Below are positions 41,035 to 49,030 of a DNA stretch of 64,000 nucleotides, in pieces. Source of the stretch: RYN-230 sp963837515 (lineage in GTDB: Bacteria; Actinomycetota; Actinomycetes; Streptosporangiales; Streptosporangiaceae); assembly GCA_963837515.1 (NCBI GenBank), contig CAWINT010000006.1, forward strand, positions 434,001 through 498,000. Direction: 5' to 3'. A program made the position numbers and the translations under genes. The notes below the pieces were generated by a model that saw nothing but the letters and a program-made list of their open reading frames with translations, had not been told where the DNA came from and ran no database searches. Positions within the stretch are counted from its first letter, which is position 1. Every line of letters starts with the position of its first letter.

Positions 41035-42039
41035 GTGGACTCAACCCCGCGCGTCACCATCCGCGATGTCGCTGCCCGGGCCGGCGTCTCCGTCGCCACT
41101 GTCTCCAAGGTGCTCAACGGCCGCTACGGGGTGGCGGCGGATACCACCGCGCGGGTCCAGGCGGTCATCGACGACCTGGGGTACCAGGCCAGCCTGGTCG
41201 CCCAGAGCCTGCGGAACCACCGGACCAACGTGATCGGCATCCTCGTCGCGGACCTGGAGCCGTTCAGCGCGGAGCTGCTCAAGGGCGCCGCCGACGCGAT
41301 CCGCGACTCCGGGTTCGAAATGGTCGTCTACTCCGCGGGTGGTCACGCCAGCGACCGGCCGGGCTGGGAACAGCGCTACCTGTCCCGGCTGTCCGGCACG
41401 CTCATCGACGGCGCGGTGATCGTCACCCCGACCGTCGTGGACGTGAACTACGGCTCCCCCGTCGTGGCCATCGACCCGCACACCGGGCCGTCCGGGCTGC
41501 CCACCATCGACTCGGACAACCTGCGCGGCGCCCAGCTCGCCACCTCCCACCTGATCGCGCTGGGGCACCGGCGGATCGCGATGCTCACCGGGCGGCCGGA
41601 CCTGCAGTCGTCGCAGCTGCGCGAGCAGGGGTACCGGCAGGCGCTGGCCGCCGCCGGGATCGGCGTGAGCGAGGAACTCCTCCGGGTCGGCGGGTACGAC
41701 GCGTCCCTGTCGGCGGAGCAGGCGCGGCACCTGCTCACCCAGCCGCAGCGGCCGTCGGCGCTGTTCGCCGCGAACGACGTGTCCGCCATCGCGGCCATCG
41801 GCGCCGCCGCCGACCTCGGTCTGCGGGTGCCGCAGGACCTGTCCGTCGTGGGTTTCGACAACATCCCGGAATCCGCCCTGTGCACCCCGCCGCTGACCAC
41901 GGTGAACCAGCCCATCAAGCAGATGGGCCAGCAGTCCATCCAGCTCCTGCTGCAGCTGATCCGCGGGGAGACTCCCGCCCAGGCGCACATCACCCTCGCC
42001 ACGAGCCTCGTCACCCGCCAGTCAACGCAACCGCGCTGA
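41035..42039 (+). CDS. LacI-family repressor of the xylan locus
   Basis: A 334-residue LacI/GalR regulator: helix-turn-helix and hinge helix VTIRDVAARAGVSVATVSKVLNGRYGV (residues 7-33), then a periplasmic-binding-protein-like effector domain (NVIGILVADLEPFSAELLKG ... SVVGFDNIPESALCTPPLTTV). It lies over its own operator and should repress itself, the downstream GH3 and CE7 genes, the divergent GH30 gene, and, through copy 1, the importer. The GTG start has no leader or Shine-Dalgarno and coincides with the predicted transcription start. The inducer is probably a xylo- or arabino-oligosaccharide. Confidence 0.93.
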   Translation: MDSTPRVTIRDVAARAGVSVATVSKVLNGRYGVAADTTARVQAVIDDLGYQASLVAQSLRNHRTNVIGILVADLEPFSAELLKGAADAIRDSGFEMVVYSAGGHASDRPGWEQRYLSRLSGTLIDGAVIVTPTVVDVNYGSPVVAIDPHTGPSGLPTIDSDNLRGAQLATSHLIALGHRRIAMLTGRPDLQSSQLREQGYRQALAAAGIGVSEELLRVGGYDASLSAEQARHLLTQPQRPSALFAANDVSAIAAIGAAADLGLRVPQDLSVVGFDNIPESALCTPPLTTVNQPIKQMGQQSIQLLLQLIRGETPAQAHITLATSLVTRQSTQPR

Positions 42040-42067
42040 CCTACCCCGGACGTACGGACGGACCCAC

Positions 42068-44557
42068 GTGACCATTGAGCGCAGTCTCTCCGCCGACACC
42101 TGGCGCGATCCCGATGCCAGCCCCGCCGAGCGGGTGCGCGGCCTGCTCGCCCAGATGACCGTCCGGGAGAAGATCGCCCAGCTGTACGGCGTCTGGGTCG
42201 GCGTCGCCGCCGCGGGACCGGTCGCCCCGCACCAACAGGACGCCGCCGCGGCGGAGATCGACTGGGACACGCTGATCGGCGACGGGATCGGGCAGCTCAC
42301 CCGGCCGTTGGGGACAGTCCCGGTCAGCCCGGCGGACGGGGCACGGGCGGTGGCCGCCGCCCAGCGGCAGATCATGGCCGCCGGCCGGCACGGCATCCCG
42401 GCGATGGTGCACGAGGAGTGCCTGACCGGGCTGGCAGCCTGGCAGGCGACCGTGTACCCGTCCCCACTGTGCTGGGGGGCCAGCTTCGACCCGGAGCTCA
42501 TCGAGCGGATGGGCGCCCAGATCGGCCGGACGATGCGCCGCCTGGGCGTGCACCAGGGCCTGGCCCCGGTGCTGGACGTGGTCCGCGACCTGCGCTGGGG
42601 CCGGGTGGAAGAGACCATCGGGGAAGATCCCTTTCTGGTCGGCACGATCGGCAGCGCCTACGTGCGCGGCCTAGAGTCGGCCGGGGTGGTGGCGACGCTC
42701 AAGCACTTCGCCGGCTACTCGGCGTCCCGTGGCGGGCGCAACCTGGCGCCGGTGTCGGCCGGCCCGCGGGAGCTGGCCGATGTGCTGCTGCCGCCGTTCG
42801 AGATGGCGTTGCGGGCCGGGGCACGCTCGGTGATGAACTCCTACTGCGACATCGACGGGGTACCGGTGGCGGCCGATCCCAGCCTGCTGACCGGCCGCCT
42901 CCGGGACGACTTCGGGTTCACCGGGACCGTGGTGGCCGACTACTTCTCGGTCGGGTTCCTGCGCAGCCTGCACGCCGTGGCCGGGAGCCGGGCCGAGGCA
43001 GCCGAACTGGCGCTACGGGCCGGCATCGACGTGGAACTGCCCACCGTCAACTGCTTCGGCGAGCCGCTGCGCGCGGCGGTCGAGGCCGGGCTGGTGGACG
43101 AGGCCCTGGTGGACCGGGCGGCCGAACGGGTGCTCCGGCAGAAGTGCGAGCTGGGGCTGCTCGACGCCGGCTGGTCCCCCGGCACCGACCCCGGCCCGGG
43201 CGACGGCCCGGACTCCGGCGCTGACCTTGGCGCTGGCTCCGGCGCTGACCTTGGCGCTGGCTCCGGCGCTGACCTTGGCGCTGGCTCCGGCGCTGACCTT
43301 GGCGCTGGCTCCGGCGCTGACCCTGGCGCTGGCTCCGGCGCTGACCCGGCCAGCGGGGACGGCTTCGTGCTGGATGACGAGCCATCCCGGGCGCTGGCCG
43401 GCGAGCTGGCCCGCCGCTCGGTGGTCCTGCTGCAGAACGACGGCACGCTGCCCTTGCGGGCCGGCGCCCGGGTCGCGGTGGTCGGACCGCGGGCCGATGA
43501 GACGGGCGCGATGATGGGCTGCTACTCGTTCCCGCTGCACGTCGGCGTGCGCCATCCGGACCTCCCGCTGGGGATCGAGGTGCCGACGCTCCTGGCCGCG
43601 CTACGGGCCGACCCGGCCGGGTACGAGATCAGCTTCGCCCAGGGCTGCCCGGTGACCGGCGGGGACGACGCCGGGCTGGCCGAGGCGGTCGCCGCGGCCC
43701 GCGACGCGGAGGTGTGCGTGGCGGTGCTCGGCGACCTGGCCGGGCTGTTCGGCCGGGGCACCTCCGGTGAGGGCTGCGACGCGCCCACTCTGCGGCTGCC
43801 CGGCCGCCAGCACGAACTGCTGGAGGCGCTGCTGGGTACCGGCACCCCGGTGGTTCTCGTTCTGCTGGTTGGACGCCCGTACGAGCTGAGTGATCAGGTC
43901 GGCCGGCTGGCCGCCGCGCTGTGCGGGTTCTTTCCCGGCGAGGAAGGCGGCCCGGCCCTGGCCGACGTGCTCGCCGGGCGGGCCGACCCGGCGGGCCGGC
44001 TGCCGGTGAGTTTCCCGGCGGCGGGCGCCAGCCAGCCGTCCACCTACCTGGCGGCCCCGCTGGGCCAGCGCAGCGAGGTGAGCACGATCGACCCGACGCC
44101 GGTGTACCCGTTCGGCCACGGGCTCAGCTACTCCCCCGCCAGCTGGGTGGACGTCGCGCTGCGGTCCGGGCCGCAGTGGCCTACCGACGGCCGCTGCGAG
44201 CTGGCGGTGACGCTGCGCGCCGCCGCGGACCGGGCAACCAGCGAGGTCGTCCAGGTGTACCTGCACGACCCGGTCGCGGAGGTGGCCCGCCCGGTCCAGT
44301 ACCTGGTGGCCGCGGCCCGGGTGGACCTCGCCCCGGGCGAGACCGGGGTGGCGCATTTCACGCTGCACGCCGACCTGGCCAGCTACACCGGACGGGCCGG
44401 GCAGCGCCAGGTGGATCCCGGTGACGTCGAGTTGTGGGTGGGCGCCTCCAGCGCGGACATCCGGGGCACGCTGCGCGCCGCGATGACCGGGCCACGCCGG
44501 GAGGTCGGCTCCGGCCGCGTGCTGCAGCCGGAGATTAGGCTGCTGCCTGCCGGGTGA
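42068..44557 (+). CDS. GH3 beta-xylosidase/beta-glucosidase with an octapeptide-repeat linker
   Basis: An 829-residue intracellular GH3 enzyme (no signal peptide). The barrel domain contains GEDPFLVG, LKHFAGYS and the nucleophile D291 in GTVVADYFSV. The alpha/beta sandwich (about residues 436-625) has VVLLQND and VLGDLAGLFGRGTSGEGCD, and a fibronectin-III-like domain ends the protein. Between the first two domains residues 384-428 are a GADLGAGS repeat, five full units and a partial one, far longer than a normal linker. It follows lacI by 28 bases. In context it should release xylose or arabinose from imported oligosaccharides. Confidence 0.93.
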   Translation: MTIERSLSADTWRDPDASPAERVRGLLAQMTVREKIAQLYGVWVGVAAAGPVAPHQQDAAAAEIDWDTLIGDGIGQLTRPLGTVPVSPADGARAVAAAQRQIMAAGRHGIPAMVHEECLTGLAAWQATVYPSPLCWGASFDPELIERMGAQIGRTMRRLGVHQGLAPVLDVVRDLRWGRVEETIGEDPFLVGTIGSAYVRGLESAGVVATLKHFAGYSASRGGRNLAPVSAGPRELADVLLPPFEMALRAGARSVMNSYCDIDGVPVAADPSLLTGRLRDDFGFTGTVVADYFSVGFLRSLHAVAGSRAEAAELALRAGIDVELPTVNCFGEPLRAAVEAGLVDEALVDRAAERVLRQKCELGLLDAGWSPGTDPGPGDGPDSGADLGAGSGADLGAGSGADLGAGSGADLGAGSGADPGAGSGADPASGDGFVLDDEPSRALAGELARRSVVLLQNDGTLPLRAGARVAVVGPRADETGAMMGCYSFPLHVGVRHPDLPLGIEVPTLLAALRADPAGYEISFAQGCPVTGGDDAGLAEAVAAARDAEVCVAVLGDLAGLFGRGTSGEGCDAPTLRLPGRQHELLEALLGTGTPVVLVLLVGRPYELSDQVGRLAAALCGFFPGEEGGPALADVLAGRADPAGRLPVSFPAAGASQPSTYLAAPLGQRSEVSTIDPTPVYPFGHGLSYSPASWVDVALRSGPQWPTDGRCELAVTLRAAADRATSEVVQVYLHDPVAEVARPVQYLVAAARVDLAPGETGVAHFTLHADLASYTGRAGQRQVDPGDVELWVGASSADIRGTLRAAMTGPRREVGSGRVLQPEIRLLPAG
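43217..43351 (+). repeat. 24-bp in-frame tandem repeat in the GH3 gene
   Basis: Five full 24-bp units and a partial sixth encode GADLGAGS in the linker between the barrel and sandwich domains. The first four units are identical. Confidence 0.95.
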
Positions 44558-44591
44558 CCCGCCCGGTCCCCGGCCCGACCGTGAGGAAACC

Positions 44592-45563
44592 ATGCTCCGC
44601 GACCTGACCCTCGATGAGCTGCGCGGCTACGCCCCGGCGGTGGCCGAGCCCGCCGACTTCGCCGAGTTCTGGGCGACTGAACTGGCGGTCGCCGCGGAGC
44701 GCGACGCCGAGCCGGTACTGCGCCCGGCCGACACCCGGGTACGCCACGCGGCGGTATTCGACCTCACCTTCCCCGGGTACCACGGCGACCCCGTCAAGGG
44801 CTGGCTGCTGCTGCCCCGCGACAGTGTCCCCGGCAGCGCCTTCGTCGTCGAGTTCATCGGGTACGGCGGCGGCCGGGGCGATCCGTTCGACTGGCTGGCC
44901 TGGAGCACGGCCGGGCACCCGCACCTGGTGATGGACACCCGGGGGCAGGGCGGCGGGTGGCGCACCGCGGACACACCGGACCCCAGTGACAACGGCGCGC
45001 CGAGCACCCGGGGCTTCCTCACCCGCGGCATCGCCGACCCGCGGACCTACTACTACACCCGGCTGTTCATCGACGCCGCCCGCGCGGTGGCCGCCGCCCA
45101 GCACCTCCCGGCCAGCGAGGGCCGCCCGCTGGTCCTCACCGGCGGCAGCCAGGGCGGCGGCCTGGCCATCGCGGCGGCGCACCTGGCCGGCGGGGTCGCG
45201 GCCGCCCTGCCGGACGTGCCGTTCCTGGCCCACCCGCGGCGCGCGGTCGAGGTGACCGAAAGCCACCCGTACGGGGAACTGGCCGAGTACTGCAGCGTGC
45301 ACCACGCCGCCGCCGGGCAGGTGTTCCGCACCCTGTCCTACATCGACGTGGTCAACCACGCCAAGCGGGCCATGGCCCCGGCGCTGTTCTCCGTCGCGCT
45401 GGCCGACGACATCACCCCGCCGTCCACCGTCTTCGCGGCCTACAACCACTACGCGGGCCCGAAGCAGATCGAGGTCTACGAGTTCAACGGGCACGAGGGC
45501 GGCGGCACCACCCAGTTCCTGGCCAAGCTCGACTTCCTGGCCAAGCACGTGGGCCAGCCCTGA
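44592..45563 (+). CDS. Acetylxylan esterase, CE7 family
   Basis: A 323-residue alpha/beta hydrolase of the CE7 (acetylxylan esterase / cephalosporin C deacetylase) family. DTRGQGGG precedes the nucleophile S186 (GGSQGGG). The aspartate D272 (ADDITPPST) and histidine H301 (NGHEGGG) complete the triad. It is cytoplasmic and removes acetyl groups from imported xylo-oligosaccharides so that GH3 can act. It is the last gene of the lacI-GH3-CE7 operon, 34 bases after GH3, with GAGGAAA before the ATG. Confidence 0.94.
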   Translation: MLRDLTLDELRGYAPAVAEPADFAEFWATELAVAAERDAEPVLRPADTRVRHAAVFDLTFPGYHGDPVKGWLLLPRDSVPGSAFVVEFIGYGGGRGDPFDWLAWSTAGHPHLVMDTRGQGGGWRTADTPDPSDNGAPSTRGFLTRGIADPRTYYYTRLFIDAARAVAAAQHLPASEGRPLVLTGGSQGGGLAIAAAHLAGGVAAALPDVPFLAHPRRAVEVTESHPYGELAEYCSVHHAAAGQVFRTLSYIDVVNHAKRAMAPALFSVALADDITPPSTVFAAYNHYAGPKQIEVYEFNGHEGGGTTQFLAKLDFLAKHVGQP

Positions 45564-45582
45564 CCGGCGCAGCCCCGGGGAT

Positions 45583-45650
45583 TGTGCGCGCGGGAGTTTG
45601 TGTGCGCGCGGGAGTTTGTGTGCGCGGGAGTTTGTGTGCGCGGGAGTTTG
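45583..45650 (+). repeat. 16/18-bp tandem repeat after the CE7 gene
   Basis: Two 18-bp units followed by two 16-bp units, all ending GGGAGTTTG; the short units lack one GC pair. The last unit runs into the left arm of the adjoining hairpin. Confidence 0.9.
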
Positions 45651-45693
45651 TGCAGCCGAAATGCTGTCAGGGCAGCATTTCGGCTGCACAAAC
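45646..45693. terminator. 21-bp perfect hairpin between CE7 and DUF5996 genes
   Basis: GTTTGTGCAGCCGAAATGCT plus G, a six-base loop, then the exact complement. It lies between convergent genes (CE7 on the plus strand, DUF5996 on the minus) and should terminate both. Confidence 0.85.
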
Positions 45694-45721
45694 CCTTCGT
45701 TTCCCGAGGCCGCACGCGGCG

Positions 45722-46642
45722 TCAGCGGACCGGGGGCGGGCGGCCTTCGGCCGTGGCGGCCAGCCCGGGATCCCACGAGCACTTGACGCAGGCCTGGCGG
45801 AACGCCGAGCGGGCGAACTCCAGCGCCGCCGCCCGCGGGTCAGCGGCGGAACGGACGTCATCCCAGTCCAGGATGTACTCCCCCACCGAGCCGTCCCAGC
45901 GCGCCGCCGGCGGGGACAGCGTCATCGTGTGGAAGCCCGGCGGCGCCGGGTGCGCGTAGGCGTAGAACGCGGCCTTCGGGTACCGCGCATCCCCCGGCCA
46001 CCAGCCGATCGCGACCTCCTGGGCGTCCATCGCGTTGCGCATGATGAAGTCAGCGGACGGCGGCTCGGCGGGGGCGCCGGAGAACAGGCTCACCGCCAGG
46101 TCGAAGGAGCCCCACCAGGCATTGACCGGCGTGGACCGGCCGCGGTACGGAGCGCGGAACGCGGCCAGCACCAGGGCCGCCTGGGTGGCCGCGGTGAAGT
46201 AGGACCCGACCGCCGCGGCGTCGTAGCTGGCGTGCTCGCCGTCCTCGTCCAGCGGAACGGTCCAGGGCACCTCCTGGGGGTTGGTCCTGATCTCCACCGG
46301 GCCGCCGAGGACGCGCACCGCGGCCAGCAATTCCCGGGTCACCTCGCCGACCGGGCGGTCCGGGGCCAGCGGGATCCGGCTGGACTGGCCGCCGGAGTGC
46401 TCCACCACCGCCTGGTGCTGGCGCAGGTCGAGCGCGGCCACCAGGGCGCCGCTGCCGTCCGGGGCGGGCAGCGGCGCGGTCTCCCAGCCGCGGGCGGTCA
46501 GCCGCAGCGCCGCGTGCTGCAGTTGCGGCTCCGGGGGCGCCAGCGCGACGGCGAGCTTGCCGAGCACCTGGGTGTGGGCGTGCAGCGTGTCACAGGTCGC
46601 CCGCCAGTCCTCGTAGGAGCACCCGGGCCAGCTCACTGCCAT
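45722..46642 (-). CDS. DUF5996 family protein
   Basis: A 306-residue protein of the DUF5996 family: WATCDTLHAHTQVLGKLA-like start (here WRATCDTLHAHTQVLGKLAVAL), GWETAPL, a VEIRTNPQEVPWTVPLDEDGEHASYD block and a WWGSFDLAVSLFSG / EVAIGWWPGD region with many tryptophans. No function is known for the family. It has no signal peptide or membrane helix. It is a single gene, convergent with the CE7 operon and divergent from the histidine kinase. Confidence 0.85.
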   Translation of the reverse strand: MAVSWPGCSYEDWRATCDTLHAHTQVLGKLAVALAPPEPQLQHAALRLTARGWETAPLPAPDGSGALVAALDLRQHQAVVEHSGGQSSRIPLAPDRPVGEVTRELLAAVRVLGGPVEIRTNPQEVPWTVPLDEDGEHASYDAAAVGSYFTAATQAALVLAAFRAPYRGRSTPVNAWWGSFDLAVSLFSGAPAEPPSADFIMRNAMDAQEVAIGWWPGDARYPKAAFYAYAHPAPPGFHTMTLSPPAARWDGSVGEYILDWDDVRSAADPRAAALEFARSAFRQACVKCSWDPGLAATAEGRPPPVR

Positions 46643-46823
46643 GGCAGCAGGCTAGCCCACCGCCGGGCGGCACCCCGCTGACCGGCCGGGCACGCTGGCC
46701 AGGCCGAGCCGGGCCGCCTCCGCGGCGGCCGCCCCCCGGGTCGGCTGCCCGTTGTGGACTCGGTTTAGTGACATGACCTGCGGAAATATCTGATCTTGAG
46801 GGCGCGGCACGGCGCTGCTTGAT

Positions 46824-48059
46824 ATGCCGCCCACTAGCACATTTCGCCGATCGGGGGATGGCGACATAGCCAAGGCCGGGCTGCCCCCGTCAGGGCAGCG
46901 GGAGAGCGGGGAGGTCCGCGACCTCCGGCAGATCTGCATGAGCAACCTGCTGGCCAGCACCGAGGAGCGGGTGTACTTCAAGGACCGGATGAGCCGGTTC
47001 CTGTTCGTGAGCGCGGGCTGGCTGGCCGCGTGCGCGCCGGGCCAGTCCCAGGCGGATCTGGCCGGCAAGACGGATTTCGACGTATTCACTGCCGAGCACG
47101 CCTCGGCGGCCTTCGCCGACGAACAGCGGATCATCGAGACCGGCGAGCCGATCGTCGCGCAGGTGGAGCGCGAGACGTACCGCGGCCGGCCGGACGCCTG
47201 GGTCTCCACCACCAAGATCCCGCTCCGGAACGACCGGGGCGAGATCATCGGCACCTTCGGCATCAGCCGGGATATCACCGCGCAGATCCGCGCCGAGAGC
47301 GCGCTCGCCGAGCAGGCCCTGGAACTGGCCAAGCAGAACGAACGGCTCCGCGAACTGGATGCCCTCAAGGATGAGTTCATCGCCCTGGTCTCCCATGAGC
47401 TGCGCACCCCGCTGACCTCGATCATCGGCTACGTCAAGCTGCTCCGTGACGAACGGGCGAGCGGGCTGGACGCCGAGCGCTTCGCCGAGGTGATCGAGCG
47501 CAACGCCGAGCGGCTGCTGCGGCTGGTCGGGGACCTGCTGTTCCTGTCCCGGGTCCAGTCGGGCCAGCTCGCGGTCGAACTGCACGACACCGACCTCGCC
47601 GACATCGCGGTCCAGGCGGTGCAGGAGATCCGGCCGCAGGCCGAGCGCAAGCAGATCGATGTGCTGCTGACCGCCACCTCGGTGCGGAGCTCCGGGGTGG
47701 ATCCCGGGCGCATCGCGCAGTTGCTCGCCAACCTGCTGTCCAATGCGGTCAAGTTCACCCCGGCTGGTGGCCGGGTCGAGGTCCGGGTAGACCGGGACAC
47801 CGACGAGGCGGTACTCACGATCAGCGATACCGGGGCGGGCATCCCGGCGGCCGACCGGGACCGCGTCTTCGAGCGGTTCTTCCGCGGTGCCAGTGCGACG
47901 CGGCAGGTCATTCCGGGCACCGGGCTGGGGCTGACCATCTGCAAGGCGATCGTAGAGGCGCACGGCGGCAGCATCATGGTGGACAGTGACGAAGGCCGCG
48001 GCGCCACGTTTACCGTCCGGCTGCCGCTCCAGGAGCCGGCCGGGCGCCGTCCGCATTGA
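46824..48059 (+). CDS. Orphan PAS-domain sensor histidine kinase
   Basis: A 411-residue cytoplasmic kinase: a PAS domain (about 42-155, RVYFKDRMSRFLFVSAGWLA ... GISRDITAQI), a short coiled coil, a HisKA domain with the phospho-accepting H191 (LVSHELRTPLTSIIGYV) and an HATPase domain (NLLSNAVKFTP, DTGAGIP, GTGLGLTI). No response regulator adjoins it. No membrane helix is present, so the signal is intracellular (redox, light or small molecule). The ATG at 46938 is a possible later start. Confidence 0.92.
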   Translation: MPPTSTFRRSGDGDIAKAGLPPSGQRESGEVRDLRQICMSNLLASTEERVYFKDRMSRFLFVSAGWLAACAPGQSQADLAGKTDFDVFTAEHASAAFADEQRIIETGEPIVAQVERETYRGRPDAWVSTTKIPLRNDRGEIIGTFGISRDITAQIRAESALAEQALELAKQNERLRELDALKDEFIALVSHELRTPLTSIIGYVKLLRDERASGLDAERFAEVIERNAERLLRLVGDLLFLSRVQSGQLAVELHDTDLADIAVQAVQEIRPQAERKQIDVLLTATSVRSSGVDPGRIAQLLANLLSNAVKFTPAGGRVEVRVDRDTDEAVLTISDTGAGIPAADRDRVFERFFRGASATRQVIPGTGLGLTICKAIVEAHGGSIMVDSDEGRGATFTVRLPLQEPAGRRPH

Positions 48060-48151
48060 CGCGGCCCGGCTTGCTGGCCAGGATGCCAAGGGCACAGGAT
48101 CGGCCGGATGCTGTGCCCGCCGCCGCGCAGCCGTCCCCGGGAGCCGCCGCC

Positions 48152-49030
48152 ATGAGCATCGACCTGGACGCGGTCACCGCCGTCAACGTGCACGTCCACG
48201 TGGAGGCCGACCGCCATGGCGCGGTCTCGCTGGACGATGAGCTGATGGCCGCTTCGGCCAGGTACTTCAAGGCTGACGCCGACCGGACACCGACCATCGA
48301 CCGCATCGCCGGGTACTACCGCGCCCGCCAGCTGGCCGCGGTGGTGTTCACGGTGGACTCGCACACCGCGACCGGGCATCCGGCCCTGTCCAGCCTGGAG
48401 ATCGTCGAGCAGGCCGCGCAGTTCGACGACGTGCTCATCCCCTTCGCCTCGGTGGACCCGCACGATGGCGCGGCGGCGATCGAGAAGCTGGACGCCCTGG
48501 TGGTGGCCGGGGCCCGCGGGCTGAAGCTGCATCCCTCGCTGCAGGGGTTCGCGCCCAACGAGGAGCGCTGGTACCCGCTGTACGCGGCCGCGGCGCGCCG
48601 TGGCATACCGGTGGTGTTCCATACCGGGCAGACCGGCATCGGGGCCGGCCTGCCCGGCGGCCGGGGTATCAAGCTGCGCTACTCCGACCCGATGCTGCTG
48701 GACGACGTGGCCGCCGACCACCCCCAGCTCACGATCATCCTGGCGCACCCGTCGGTCCCCTGGCAGGACGCGGCCATCGCCATCGCCACGCACAAGGCCA
48801 ACGTGTTCATCGACCTGTCCGGCTGGTCACCCAAGTACTTCCCGCCGCAGCTGGTCCGGGCCGCGAACGGGCTGCTGAAACACAAGGTGCTGTTCGGCTC
48901 GGACTACCCGGTGCTGACCCCGGACCGGTGGCTGGCCGACTTCTCGGCCCTCGACATCAAGCCGGACGTGCGGCCGCTGATCCTCAAGGACAACGCAGCC
49001 CGGGTGCTGGGGCTGGCGAGCCAGCCGTGA
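48152..49030 (+). CDS. Amidohydrolase 2 family metal-dependent hydrolase
   Basis: A 292-residue TIM-barrel hydrolase/decarboxylase-like protein. NVHVHVE is a variant of the usual HxH metal motif. GLKLHPSLQGFAPNEERWYPLY, VVFHTGQTG, IILAHPSVPW and LFGSDYPVLTPDRWL place the metal and active-site residues. Relatives include aminocarboxymuconate decarboxylase and 4-sulfomuconolactonase types; the substrate here is unknown. I start at the ATG at 48152 behind GGGAG; the frame is open back to a TTG overlapping the kinase stop. It overlaps the downstream ligase by four bases. Confidence 0.85.
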   Translation: MSIDLDAVTAVNVHVHVEADRHGAVSLDDELMAASARYFKADADRTPTIDRIAGYYRARQLAAVVFTVDSHTATGHPALSSLEIVEQAAQFDDVLIPFASVDPHDGAAAIEKLDALVVAGARGLKLHPSLQGFAPNEERWYPLYAAAARRGIPVVFHTGQTGIGAGLPGGRGIKLRYSDPMLLDDVAADHPQLTIILAHPSVPWQDAAIAIATHKANVFIDLSGWSPKYFPPQLVRAANGLLKHKVLFGSDYPVLTPDRWLADFSALDIKPDVRPLILKDNAARVLGLASQP

